Assembly: GCA_016794595.1 (NCBI GenBank)
Contig: JAEUJN010000012.1
Span: forward strand, 122,813-186,812
DNA from: Kineosporiaceae bacterium
GTDB lineage: Bacteria; Actinomycetota; Actinomycetes; Actinomycetales; Kineosporiaceae
Reading direction: 5' to 3'
DNA: 64,000 bases
A program made the translations under genes and the position numbers. Shown piece after piece: positions 34,325 to 42,548 of this stretch; within the stretch, counting starts at the first letter, position 1, and each line of letters opens with the position of its first letter. The notes under the pieces are model-generated. The model made no database searches and had not been told where the DNA came from. It saw only the letters and a list, made by a program, of their open reading frames with translations.

Positions 34325-34463
34325 GAGGGGGCTCACCTCCAAGGGGACCATCCTGGCCCAGCCTGGCCCAGCCTGGCATCCGCCCGGCGGGACCGAGGGA
34401 CCTCGTACGATCTGCCGTCGTGTCGCAGCCATCGATCCGGCTCGACGTGAGGGGAGCCCTGAC

Positions 34464-35240
34464 GTGCTGATCCTGCTGCCGCCCTCGGAGGGCAAGGCGG
34501 CGCCGCCGCGCCGGGGTCGAGTGGTCGATCCGCAGGCGCTCTCCTTCCCCGAGCTCACGGCGCAGCGGCTGGCCGTGCTCGATCGGCTGGCCGCGGTCAG
34601 CGCCCGCGACGACGCGCTCGCCGTCCTCGGGGTGGGTGCCTCGCTGGCCGCGGAGGTGGAGCGCAACACCCGGCTGCGGCGGGTCCCGGTACGCCCGGCC
34701 TCGGCGCTCTACACCGGGGTGCTCTACGCCGCACTGGACTGGGACTCGCTGCCGCCCGGCGCCAAGCGGCGCGCGGCGTCCCGGCTGATCGTGATCTCTG
34801 CCCTCTGGGGCGCGTTGCGACCCGGTGACGCGGTGCCGCCCTACCGGTTGTCGATGTCGGTGCCCCTGCCCGGGATCGGGCCGTTGCACAGCGCCTGGCG
34901 TCCCCACCTGAGCCCCGTCCTGGACGCCGTCGCGCGCCAGGCCGGGGTGATCCTCGACTGCCGCTCGGAGGCCTACGCGAAGGCCTGGACGCCGCGCGGC
35001 GAGGCCGCGGGGCGCACGGCCGCCGTCCGGGTCTGGCGGGACGGGCCGCACGGCCGCACGGTCGTCAGCCACCTGGCCAAGCACACCCGCGGGCTGATCG
35101 CGCGCGACATCCTGGTGCACGGCATCCGGGCCCGGACGGTCCCCGACCTGGCGGCCGCGCTGTCGTCCCGATGGGACGTCGAACCGGTCGAACCGGTGCG
35201 CGCCCACCAGTCCTGGACCCTCGACGTCCTGGCCCACTGA
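34464..35240 (+). CDS. yaaA: YaaA/DUF328 peroxide-stress protein
   Basis: The 258-residue protein starts with LILLPPSEGKAAP, the invariant YaaA opening. LYTGVLYAALD near residue 85, LIVISALWGALRPGDAVPPY near 107, then RLSMSVPLPG, and ILDCRSEAYAKAW near 160 are further signatures. In E. coli YaaA limits intracellular iron during peroxide stress and binds DNA. The start is GTG. A TACGAT box near 34407 could give a leader of about 50 nt. It is divergent from khtT. Confidence 0.9.
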   Translation: MLILLPPSEGKAAPPRRGRVVDPQALSFPELTAQRLAVLDRLAAVSARDDALAVLGVGASLAAEVERNTRLRRVPVRPASALYTGVLYAALDWDSLPPGAKRRAASRLIVISALWGALRPGDAVPPYRLSMSVPLPGIGPLHSAWRPHLSPVLDAVARQAGVILDCRSEAYAKAWTPRGEAAGRTAAVRVWRDGPHGRTVVSHLAKHTRGLIARDILVHGIRARTVPDLAAALSSRWDVEPVEPVRAHQSWTLDVLAH

Positions 35241-35246
35241 CGCCCG

Positions 35247-35296
35247 CCGTCGGCAGCCGTCAGTAGCCGTCGGCCGCCGTCGGAAGCCGTCGCGAG
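35247..35296 (+). repeat. 10-bp tandem repeat, five units
   Basis: Five consecutive 10-mers starting with CCGTC (consensus CCGTCGGNAG) end 5 bp before the -10 box of the decarboxylase gene. The period matches one helical turn. Confidence 0.85.
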
Positions 35297-35301
35297 GGTT
35301 C

Positions 35302-35307
35302 TACGGT
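35302..35307 (+). promoter_or_regulatory. -10 box of the decarboxylase gene (leaderless)
   Basis: TACGGT, 7 nt before the ATG at 35315; this decides for that ATG over the GTG at 35306. Confidence 0.5.
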
Positions 35308-35314
35308 GAGCGGC

Positions 35315-36808
35315 ATGACCCCCGAGGAGTTCCGCACCGCCGGCCACGCCCTGATCGACTGGATCGCCGACCACCGCGAGCGCATCCCGGACCTGCCGGT
35401 ACGAGCCACGGTGGCTCCGGGCGAGATCGTGGCCGCCCTGCCCCCGGCGGCACCCGAGCAGCCCGAGTCGTTCGCAGCGGTGCTCGCCGACCTGGAGCGG
35501 GTGGTCGTGCCGGGGATCACCCAGACTCAGCACCCCCGGTTCTACGGCTGGTTCCCCTCCAACGCCGCGCTGGCCTCGGTGCTGGGCGACATCGCCTCCT
35601 CGGGGCTCGGAGCGCTCGGCATCACCTGGCAGTCGGCCCCCGCGCTGACCGAGGTGGAGGTGGTGGTCACCGAGTGGCTGCGGGCCGAGACCGGCCTGCC
35701 GCAGGGATGGCGGGGGGCCATCCACGACACCGCCTCGACGGCGTGCCTGGTCGCCCTGCTGGCCGCCCGGGAGCGCGCCACCGACAACAGCGAGTTCGGC
35801 GGCGGCCTGCAGTCCGAGCCGGCTCCGCTGGTCGTCTACACCTCACCGCACGCGCACTCCTCGGTGGCCAAGGCGGCCCTGCTGGCGGGCTTCGGGGCGG
35901 ACAACCTGCGCCGGGTCGAGGTCGACCCGACCACCTACGCCCTGGATCCGGCGGCGCTCGCGACCGCCATCGAGGCCGACGTGGCGGCCGGGCGGCGTCC
36001 GGCGGCGGTGGTGGTGGCGATCGGCACCACCGGCACCACGGCGATCGACCCGCTGGCCGAGGTGGTCCGGGTGCTGGACCGAGTGCCGGGCCGTGCGGCG
36101 GCGGGCACCGGCGCCGTCCGCCCGTGGGTGCACGTGGACGCCGCCATGGCCGGCTCGGCCCTGCTGCTGCCGGAACGCCGTTGGATGATCGAGGGCATCC
36201 ACGGCGCCGACTCCCTGTCGTGGAACCCGCACAAGTGGATGGGCACGATCCTGGACTGCTCGCTGCTGTACGTCGCCGACGCCGAGCAGTTGGCTCAGGT
36301 GATGTCCACCAACCCCAGCTACCTGCGCTCATCCGCCGACGAGGACCTGGCGCGCGCCGGCGTCCCGCAGTACAAGGACTGGGGGATCCCGCTGGGACGG
36401 CGCTTCCGGGCGCTCAAGCTCTGGTTCCACCTGCGCCTGGACGGGCTGGAGGCGATTCGCGCCCGGCTGCGCCGCGACCTGGAGACCGCGAACTGGCTGG
36501 CCGACCAGGTCCGGCGGACGCCGGGCTGGCGGGTGCTCGCGCCGGTGTCCCTGCAGACGGTGTGCCTGCGTCACGAACCGCCCGGCACGGTGACGGCGGA
36601 GGGCGACGTGCTCGACGGACCGGCGCTGGATGCCCACACCCTGGCCTGGGCAGAGGCGGTGAACGGCTCGGGCCTGGCCTTCGTCAGCCCGGCCCTGCTG
36701 GACGGCACCTGGATGGTGAGGATCTCGATCGGAGCCGAGGCCACGGAGCGGACCGATGTGGCCGCTCTCTGGGATCTCCTTCAGCGAGTTGTCAAAAACA
36801 ACTTGTGA
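35315..36808 (+). CDS. PLP-dependent aromatic L-amino acid decarboxylase-like
   Basis: The 497-residue group II decarboxylase has HPRFYGWFPSNAALASVLGD near residues 71-90, IHDTASTACLVALLAARERA near 134, YTSPHAHSSVAKAALLAGF near 171, HVDAAMAGSALLLPE near 270 and the PLP lysine in SWNPHKWMGT near 303-312. It produces an amine from an aromatic or similar amino acid; the substrate is not clear. There is no transporter beside it. Its 3' end overlaps the regulatory region of the next gene: the codons for VVKNNL lie in an AT-rich palindrome. Confidence 0.9.
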   Translation: MTPEEFRTAGHALIDWIADHRERIPDLPVRATVAPGEIVAALPPAAPEQPESFAAVLADLERVVVPGITQTQHPRFYGWFPSNAALASVLGDIASSGLGALGITWQSAPALTEVEVVVTEWLRAETGLPQGWRGAIHDTASTACLVALLAARERATDNSEFGGGLQSEPAPLVVYTSPHAHSSVAKAALLAGFGADNLRRVEVDPTTYALDPAALATAIEADVAAGRRPAAVVVAIGTTGTTAIDPLAEVVRVLDRVPGRAAAGTGAVRPWVHVDAAMAGSALLLPERRWMIEGIHGADSLSWNPHKWMGTILDCSLLYVADAEQLAQVMSTNPSYLRSSADEDLARAGVPQYKDWGIPLGRRFRALKLWFHLRLDGLEAIRARLRRDLETANWLADQVRRTPGWRVLAPVSLQTVCLRHEPPGTVTAEGDVLDGPALDAHTLAWAEAVNGSGLAFVSPALLDGTWMVRISIGAEATERTDVAALWDLLQRVVKNNL

Positions 36809-36828
36809 GCTTGCATTCTGTAAAGCTC
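36787..36828 (+). promoter_or_regulatory. Two operator-like inverted repeats
   Basis: AGTTGT CAAAA ACAACT (36787-36803) and GAGCTT/AAGCTC (36807-36812 with 36823-36828). The first abuts and the second overlaps the -35 box of the DUF4097 gene, a typical layout for repression. Confidence 0.55.
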
Positions 36829-36839
36829 TGTTTTAGTTT
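36811..36839 (+). promoter_or_regulatory. Promoter of the DUF4097-DUF2089 operon
   Basis: -35 TTGCAT (36811-36816), 17-bp spacer, -10 TAGTTT (36834-36839), then 6 nt to the ATG. It is AT-rich in a GC-rich genome and predicts a leaderless mRNA. Confidence 0.65.
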
Positions 36840-36845
36840 CGAGAA

Positions 36846-37727
36846 ATGACCACCACCGAAGAGGTCCTCCGCCGGGTCGCGGCCGGGGAGCTCACTCCCG
36901 AGCAGGCCCTGCCGCTGCTCGATGCCGCCGGAGCGAGCGCGACTGCCGCCCCTGCCGAGGACGGGGACGGGGACGGGCCGGCGGCCGCTGACCCGCTCCC
37001 CCCGGCCGGCCCCCCCGCCTGGGGTACCGCCGACTCCGCCGAGGTCGACCCGGCCGTCACGGCGATCCGCGTGCATGCCTCCTACCGCTCGGTCGAGATC
37101 ATCGCCGACCCGACCGTCGCCCAGCTGACGGTGACCGGTCACCACACCGTGCGCCGCGACGGCACGACCCTCGTGGTCGAGAGTCAGGACCGTCCGACCG
37201 CCCCGGGCGCCGACGGCGAGCCGGGCTCGCGCCCCCTGGGCGGGTTCACCTTCGCCGACCTCCCTCGGGGCCTGGCCTGGGCCAAGGCCTGGACCGAGCA
37301 GCGCCTCGTGGTCCGGGTCAATCCCGAGTTGCCCCTCGAGCTGGACGCCGCCGGAGCGAGCGTTCGGGTCAGCGGCATCGAGGGCGGTGCCACCCTGCGG
37401 GTGATCGCCGCTGCGCTCAAGCTGGAGCGGGTGCGCGGACCGCTGGACATCGATGCCCTGTCCTCCTCGGTCAAGGGGTTCGCCGCGCCGACAGGGCGAT
37501 CCCGGATCGCCTGCGAGTCCTCCTCGGTCAAGCTGCTGCTCGGCGCCGGCACCGATGTCACCATCACCGCGCGCAACCGCCTGGGCAAGGTGGTGCTGCC
37601 CACGGTCGTGTCCACCGGTGGGCTGGTCGACCCTGAGGTGACCCGGGCGGTGGTCGGCCAGGGCCGCGGCGAGCTGCTGATCGAGGCCGTGATGAGTTCG
37701 GTGATGCTGACCGGGGACGACGCATGA
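36846..37727 (+). CDS. DUF4097-type beta-repeat protein with N-terminal helical motif
   Basis: The 293-residue protein opens with TTTEEVLRRVAAGELTPEQA (a short helical motif seen in SHOCT-like and adhesin-like regulators), then a Pro/Asp linker, then repeated beta strands (VEIIADPTVAQLTVTGHHTV, LELDAAGASVRVSGIEGGAT, DIDALSSSVKGF) of the DUF4097 kind. No signal peptide is present. Its function is unknown. It overlaps the following DUF2089 gene by ATGA, so both proteins are probably made in step. Confidence 0.82.
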   Translation: MTTTEEVLRRVAAGELTPEQALPLLDAAGASATAAPAEDGDGDGPAAADPLPPAGPPAWGTADSAEVDPAVTAIRVHASYRSVEIIADPTVAQLTVTGHHTVRRDGTTLVVESQDRPTAPGADGEPGSRPLGGFTFADLPRGLAWAKAWTEQRLVVRVNPELPLELDAAGASVRVSGIEGGATLRVIAAALKLERVRGPLDIDALSSSVKGFAAPTGRSRIACESSSVKLLLGAGTDVTITARNRLGKVVLPTVVSTGGLVDPEVTRAVVGQGRGELLIEAVMSSVMLTGDDA

Positions 37728-38236
37728 CCGCCCCCGGCCGGCACGATCGTTCCTGGTACGCCGCCCCCCGCGACTGCCCGGTGTGCAGCGAGCAGCTGCA
37801 CGTCACCCGACTGGGGTGCCCCCAGTGCGGCACGGGACTGTCCGGGTCGTTCCGGGCCTGCGAGTTCTGCGGCATGTCCGAGGACGACCGGGCGCTGCTG
37901 ACGGTGTTCCTGACCTCGCGCGGCAACATGAAGGACGTCGAGCGACACCTCCAGGTCAGCTACCCGACGGCCCGGGCCCGGTTCGACGACCTGCTGCGCC
38001 GGCTCGGTCTGGCACCAGCAGGCGGGAACGGTGACTCGGCACCGCCCACTCCCCCGGTACCTGCAGCGCCTCCAGCGCCTCCGGCACCCCCGGTGCCCCC
38101 GGCTTCTCCGGGGCCCCCGGTCCCCGCAGGGGCGCCTGCACCGGCGCCCGACCCCCGGCTGGCCGCCCTGCACGCCCTGGCCGCCGGCGAGCTCGATGTC
38201 GAGTCGGCCCGGCGCCTGGTCGACCCGGGGACCTGA
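37724..38236 (+). CDS. DUF2089 zinc-ribbon/HTH protein, possible regulator
   Basis: The 170-residue protein has two Cys pairs, CPVCSEQL near residue 18 and CPQCGTGL near 32, plus CEFCGM near 45, giving a zinc ribbon. LLTVFLTSRGNMKDVERHLQ, then VSYPTARARFDDLLRRLGL is the DUF2089 helix-turn-helix. A proline-rich linker of about 45 residues precedes a short helical tail (LAALHALAAGELDVESARRL) similar to the N-terminal motif of its operon partner. It is a good candidate for binding the palindromes at the operon promoter. Confidence 0.85.
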   Translation: MTAPGRHDRSWYAAPRDCPVCSEQLHVTRLGCPQCGTGLSGSFRACEFCGMSEDDRALLTVFLTSRGNMKDVERHLQVSYPTARARFDDLLRRLGLAPAGGNGDSAPPTPPVPAAPPAPPAPPVPPASPGPPVPAGAPAPAPDPRLAALHALAAGELDVESARRLVDPGT

Positions 38237-38258
38237 GCGCCGGTCGGGCAGCTGCCGG

Positions 38259-38630
38259 TCAGCCGGCCGGGGGAAGCTGCTCCCGAGGGCCGGCCGCGAG
38301 GTCCTGGGGCACGACCACCGGCCGCAACCTGGCCCAGGCCATGAAGACCAGCCCGGCGAGCACCAGTACGACACCGCCCCACAGGTTGGCGTTGACTCCG
38401 GCGGTCTTGTCCGTCTCGGGATCGCCGAACAGTCCCGCGGCGGTGAGGATCACCCCGTAGACCGCCAGCAGCAGGCCGATCAGGTTGCGGATGTCCAGGG
38501 CGCCGGCGGTGCGCCGTCCACCCGACGGCCTGCCTGCCGGAACGGCACTCGATGGCCCGGCTGCCGGCCCGGCTGCCGACTGGGCTCGTGACCGGCCCGC
38601 TGACTCGTGCGGTGGCTGGGACGTCGACAT
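38259..38630 (-). CDS. Small two-TM membrane protein beside the symporter
   Basis: The 123-residue protein has a disordered Ser/Pro/Gly-rich N-terminus (about 40 residues) followed by LIGLLLAVYGVILTAAGLFG and GGVVLVLAGLVFMAWARL, two membrane helices. The strong AAGGAGG seven bases before the ATG fixes the start. It lies 11 bp after the symporter gene and is probably in one operon with it. Its role is unknown; it may be an accessory subunit of the transporter. Confidence 0.8.
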   Translation of the reverse strand: MSTSQPPHESAGRSRAQSAAGPAAGPSSAVPAGRPSGGRRTAGALDIRNLIGLLLAVYGVILTAAGLFGDPETDKTAGVNANLWGGVVLVLAGLVFMAWARLRPVVVPQDLAAGPREQLPPAG

Positions 38631-38641
38631 GTCGGCCTCCT

Positions 38642-40357
38642 TCAGAAGGTCACGTTGAGAGCCACGACCAGGACCGCGGCGACCAGGGCCAGCGGCACGG
38701 TCCGGCGGTACCAGGGGTAGCCCGCCTCCAGCGGGTCGGTGCGCAGCTCGGCCGGCGTCTCGGAATAGACCAGCCCGACCAGTTCGGTCGCCGGTTTCGG
38801 TCGGCTGACCATCGAGACCGCAACGCTCACCACGACGTCGACCACGAAGGCGGTGGACGCCGCCAGGAAGGCCGCCCCCTGCCCCGGCAGGTCGAGGGGG
38901 CCGAACTCGTTGGCCGCCCAGACCGCAACCGCTGAGGCCGTCCCGGCCACCAGGCCGATCCAGCCGGCAGCCGGGGTCATCCGGCGCCAGAACATGCCGA
39001 GGATGAACGTCGCGAACAGCGGCGCGTTGAAGAAGCCGAACAGGGTCTGCAGGTAGGTCATCACGTTGGAGAAGTTGCCCGCGATCGACGCCGTGAAGAT
39101 CGCGATCACGGTCGCCGCCACGGTCGCCACCCGGCCCACCCGCAGGTAGTAGTGGTCGTCGCGGTCGCGAACCACGTAGTCCTGCCACAGGTCGTAGGAG
39201 AAGACCGTGTTGAACGCCGAGATGTTGGCCGCCATCCCGGCCATGAAGGCGGCCAACAGGCCGGTGATCGCCAGCCCCAACAGGCCGTTGGGCAGCAGGT
39301 CACGCATCAGCAGCAGCAAAGAGTCGTTGTAGGTCACCCCCTCGCCGGAGGAGCCACCGGGGGGTGATCCCCCCGCCTTGAGGTCAGCGATCTCGACCAC
39401 CAGGATCCCGGCCAACATGCCCGGCACGATGGTCAGGAACGGGATGAACATCTTGGGGAACGCCCCGATGATCGGCGTCTTGCGCGCCGAGGAGATCGAG
39501 TCGGAGGCCATCGCCCGCTGGACCTCGACGAAGTTCGTCGTCCAGTAGCCGAAGGACAACACGAACCCGAGCCCGAACACGATGCCGATCACCGACAGCA
39601 CGGGCGAGTCGAAACCCGACAGTGCCTGACCGGGCCACGATTCGAGCTGCTGGGTGGCTCTCGGGCCGGCTCCGGCGTTCGCCGCGGCGGTGATCCTCTC
39701 CTCGAGCCCGGACCACCAGCCGACCCGGTGCAGTCCCAGCAGGGTCAGCGGGAGCAGGGAGGCCACGATGACGAAGAACTGGAGCACCTCGTTGTAGATG
39801 GCAGCCGACAGCCCACCGAGGGTGATGTAGGACAACACGATCGCTGCGGCCACGATCAGGGCCACCCACAGCGGCCATCCGAGCAGGGCGTGCACGATCG
39901 AGCCGAGCAGGAACAGGTTCACCCCCGCGATCAGCAACTGGGCGACGGCGAACGAGAGCGCGTTGACCAGGTGGGCGCCCCGGCCGAAGCGGCGCAGCAT
40001 GAACTCGGGCACCGAGCGCACCTTGGAGCCGTAGTAGAACGGCATCATCACCACGCCCAGGAACAGCATCGCCGGGATGGCGCCGACCCAGAAGTAGTGC
40101 ACCGTCGCCAGGCCGATCTGGGCCCCGTTCGCGGACATTCCCATGATCTCGACAGCGCCCAGGTTGGCCGAGATGAACGCCAGCCCCGTGACCCAGGCGG
40201 GCAGCGAGCGACCGGACAGGAAGAAGTCGATCGAGTCCGAGACCCCTCGCCGGGCGACGAACCCGATCGCGAGCACGAAGGCGAAGTAGATCGCCAGGAT
40301 CAGGTAGTCGATCGGCGCTGCGTCGATCAAGGTGTCGGCGGTGACGACAGCGTTCAC
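38642..40357 (-). CDS. Sodium:solute symporter (SSS family)
   Basis: The 571-residue protein has 12-13 membrane helices. FFLSGRSLPAWVTGLAFISA near residues 41-60, NLGAVEIMGM, AGMAANISAFNTVFSYDLWQ near 388 and DDHYYLRVGR are SSS-family motifs. Such carriers import sugars, organic acids or amino acids with Na+. The substrate is unclear. The GTG at 40357 (VNAVVTADTLID) has GAGGGGGCC upstream; the longer open frame overlaps the divergent hydrolase and lacks protein character. Confidence 0.9.
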   Translation of the reverse strand: MNAVVTADTLIDAAPIDYLILAIYFAFVLAIGFVARRGVSDSIDFFLSGRSLPAWVTGLAFISANLGAVEIMGMSANGAQIGLATVHYFWVGAIPAMLFLGVVMMPFYYGSKVRSVPEFMLRRFGRGAHLVNALSFAVAQLLIAGVNLFLLGSIVHALLGWPLWVALIVAAAIVLSYITLGGLSAAIYNEVLQFFVIVASLLPLTLLGLHRVGWWSGLEERITAAANAGAGPRATQQLESWPGQALSGFDSPVLSVIGIVFGLGFVLSFGYWTTNFVEVQRAMASDSISSARKTPIIGAFPKMFIPFLTIVPGMLAGILVVEIADLKAGGSPPGGSSGEGVTYNDSLLLLMRDLLPNGLLGLAITGLLAAFMAGMAANISAFNTVFSYDLWQDYVVRDRDDHYYLRVGRVATVAATVIAIFTASIAGNFSNVMTYLQTLFGFFNAPLFATFILGMFWRRMTPAAGWIGLVAGTASAVAVWAANEFGPLDLPGQGAAFLAASTAFVVDVVVSVAVSMVSRPKPATELVGLVYSETPAELRTDPLEAGYPWYRRTVPLALVAAVLVVALNVTF

Positions 40358-40444
40358 TCGAGGCCCCCTCGGGTCGTCCGCGCGATCAGCTGCGCCTGAT
40401 CGGGGCCGGGATGTACCCGCCGACGCCCCAGCCCATGCAGCAAG

Positions 40445-41569
40445 ATGCCTGCCATGGATCTCATGCCCGGCGTCAGCGCCCATCTCACGACCACCGAGCG
40501 GCTCTCCGTGCACTGGCTGTCCCACGGGCCGCAGGACGGCGAGCCGGTGGTCCTCGTGCAGGGGAACCTCAGTACCGGCCGGTTCTACGAGCACGTGATG
40601 GCGCAGCTCGCCGACGAGGTCGCCGCACACCGGGAGGACGGCGCTCGCCCGCTGCGCCTGCTCGCCCCCGACATGCGCGGGTACGGGCGCACCGACAAGG
40701 TGCCGATCGACGCCACCCGAGGGCTGCGGGACTGGTCGGATGACCTGCACGCCTGGCTGGCCGCGATCGGCATCGACGAGCCGGTGCACCTGATCGGCTG
40801 GTCGGCCGGCGGTCTGGCGATCAGCCACTTCGCGATGGACCACCCCCGCCTGCCGGACGGCACGCCATCGGTGGCCTCGATGACCTACATCGACCCGGTC
40901 TCCCCCTACGGCTACGGCGGCGTCCGCCGCGACGGCACCCCCTGCCAGCCCGACTTCGCGGGCGCCGGTGCCGCGGGGGCAAATCCCGAACTGGTGCAAC
41001 GGCTCCGGGACGGCGACGCCTCCGCCGACTCCCCGTTCAGCATCCGCAACGTGATCAACGCGCTGTACTGGCGGCCGGACTTCCGGGTCCCGCCCGAGCG
41101 CGAGGACCTGTTGGTCGCCGAGATCCTGATGACCAGCATCGGTGAGGGCACCTACCCCGGGGACGCCGCGCCGTCCCCGAACTGGCCCGGCTTCGCCCCC
41201 GGGACCAGTGGCATGCTGAACGCGCTCTCACCCAAGTACGCCAACTGGTCCGGCATCGTCGACCTCGACCCCAAGCCACCGATCCTGTGGACCCACGGCA
41301 CCGCCGACCTGATCGTCGCCGACGGCGCAGCGCTCGAGCTCGGGGCCCTGGGGGCGATGGGGATGATCCCGGGCTGGCCGGGAGCCGAGGCGTATCCGGC
41401 GCAACTCATGGTCAGCCAGATCCGCGACGTGCTCACCACCTACGCCGAGCGCGGAGGACAGGTCAGGACGGAGATGTTCGAGGGCTCCGGCCACGGCCCC
41501 CTCTACGACGCCCAGGACCGCTGGTGCCAGGTGGTGGGCGAGTTCATCGACCACGCGACGCGACGGTAG
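40445..41569 (+). CDS. Alpha/beta hydrolase
   Basis: The 374-residue protein has oxyanion-hole region VVLVQGNLSTGRFY near residues 35-48, nucleophile elbow IGWSAGGLA with Ser near 118, catalytic Asp in WTHGTADLIV near 284 and His in GSGHGPL near 349. MTYIDPVSPYGYGG shows the cap region. The substrate is not predictable. ATG at 40454 is an alternative start; neither has a strong ribosome-binding site. The next gene follows after 7 bp. Confidence 0.88.
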   Translation: MPAMDLMPGVSAHLTTTERLSVHWLSHGPQDGEPVVLVQGNLSTGRFYEHVMAQLADEVAAHREDGARPLRLLAPDMRGYGRTDKVPIDATRGLRDWSDDLHAWLAAIGIDEPVHLIGWSAGGLAISHFAMDHPRLPDGTPSVASMTYIDPVSPYGYGGVRRDGTPCQPDFAGAGAAGANPELVQRLRDGDASADSPFSIRNVINALYWRPDFRVPPEREDLLVAEILMTSIGEGTYPGDAAPSPNWPGFAPGTSGMLNALSPKYANWSGIVDLDPKPPILWTHGTADLIVADGAALELGALGAMGMIPGWPGAEAYPAQLMVSQIRDVLTTYAERGGQVRTEMFEGSGHGPLYDAQDRWCQVVGEFIDHATRR

Positions 41570-41576
41570 GCCTCGG

Positions 41577-42545
41577 GTGAACGAGGAGAGGATCGAGCGT
41601 CAGGCCTGGCTCGGGGTGGCGTTCTTCGCGGGGCTCGGCGCACTGGTCCTGCTGCTCGACCAGGCGGCGGTGATCGGTGGGATCAGCCTCGCCGCCGCGC
41701 TGCTCGCGGCCGGGGCGCTGCTGGCCCGGCGGCGATCCCGCCCCGCCTGGCACCCGAACCCCGACCGCGCCGACTCCCCCGACAACCCGATCCCCCGGGC
41801 ACTGCCCCCGCAGGTCCGCGGACACGATCGGGGCGCCGCGTCACCGGCACCGGCACCGGCACTGTCACCGGAAGGGCAGGGTCGGGTGGCCGAACTGGTC
41901 GCCGTCCTGGGCCGGGCAGGGGTGTTCGCGCCCGAGGTCCCGGACCCGCAGGTCCTGGAGGCGGCGGTGGCCTCGCGCGGTGAGCCGGTGACGGCGCAGG
42001 ACCTGCTGCTCTGCCTCGGCGAGGTGGGTTACTGGGTGCCCGAGGCGGACACCAGCCGGTACTCGGCCAACCTGGCCCACCACGAGAACCAGGTCGAGCA
42101 GTGGTCGGACACCTTGCTCGAGCAGGTGGCCGACCTGGCCCGGCTGACCGGCGGCACCGTGGCGGTGGAGGTTCTCGGGGTGGACCAGCGCCTGCTCGAT
42201 GTCCCGCTCGGCGGGGTGCACACCCGGCTCGAGCTCGCCGTCGGCGGCCCGCCGCCGGACCACGTGGTCCTGGACTATCGGGGGCTGGCGAAGTACCTGA
42301 GCACCGTGCTGCACGTCGAGCTGGCCCGGGCCCTGCGCCGGGCGGGGGCGCCACGCCGGCTCGCCTGGCTGCGCGAGGACGCCATCCTGCTCACCGGCCT
42401 GTCCCCGCACACCGATCTGAACCGGCTCAACGCCGACCTGGGGCTGCCACCGTCGGAGCCGCTCGGTTGGGGTGGGTGGACCTGGGTCGACGAGTGCGAG
42501 CCCGAGGCGCTGGGCGAGGACGGCGAGCCTGCTGCCACCCGCTGA
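41577..42545 (+). CDS. Membrane-anchored protein of unknown function
   Basis: The 322-residue protein has two N-terminal helices (WLGVAFFAGLGALVLLLDQA and IGGISLAAALLAAGALLARR) and an intrinsically disordered Pro/Ala linker (residues 55-100). Its soluble domain of about 210 residues contains DLLLCLGEVGYWVPEADTSR, YSANLAHHENQVEQWSD and HVVLDYRGLAKYLSTVLHVE. I do not recognise the domain. It probably forms an operon with the hydrolase. The start is GTG. Confidence 0.7.
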   Translation: MNEERIERQAWLGVAFFAGLGALVLLLDQAAVIGGISLAAALLAAGALLARRRSRPAWHPNPDRADSPDNPIPRALPPQVRGHDRGAASPAPAPALSPEGQGRVAELVAVLGRAGVFAPEVPDPQVLEAAVASRGEPVTAQDLLLCLGEVGYWVPEADTSRYSANLAHHENQVEQWSDTLLEQVADLARLTGGTVAVEVLGVDQRLLDVPLGGVHTRLELAVGGPPPDHVVLDYRGLAKYLSTVLHVELARALRRAGAPRRLAWLREDAILLTGLSPHTDLNRLNADLGLPPSEPLGWGGWTWVDECEPEALGEDGEPAATR

Positions 42546-42548
42546 CCG

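Noticed and set aside
36811..36845. Riboswitch or leader before the DUF4097 gene
   Set aside because: The -10 box lies 6 nt before the ATG, leaving no room for a leader RNA.
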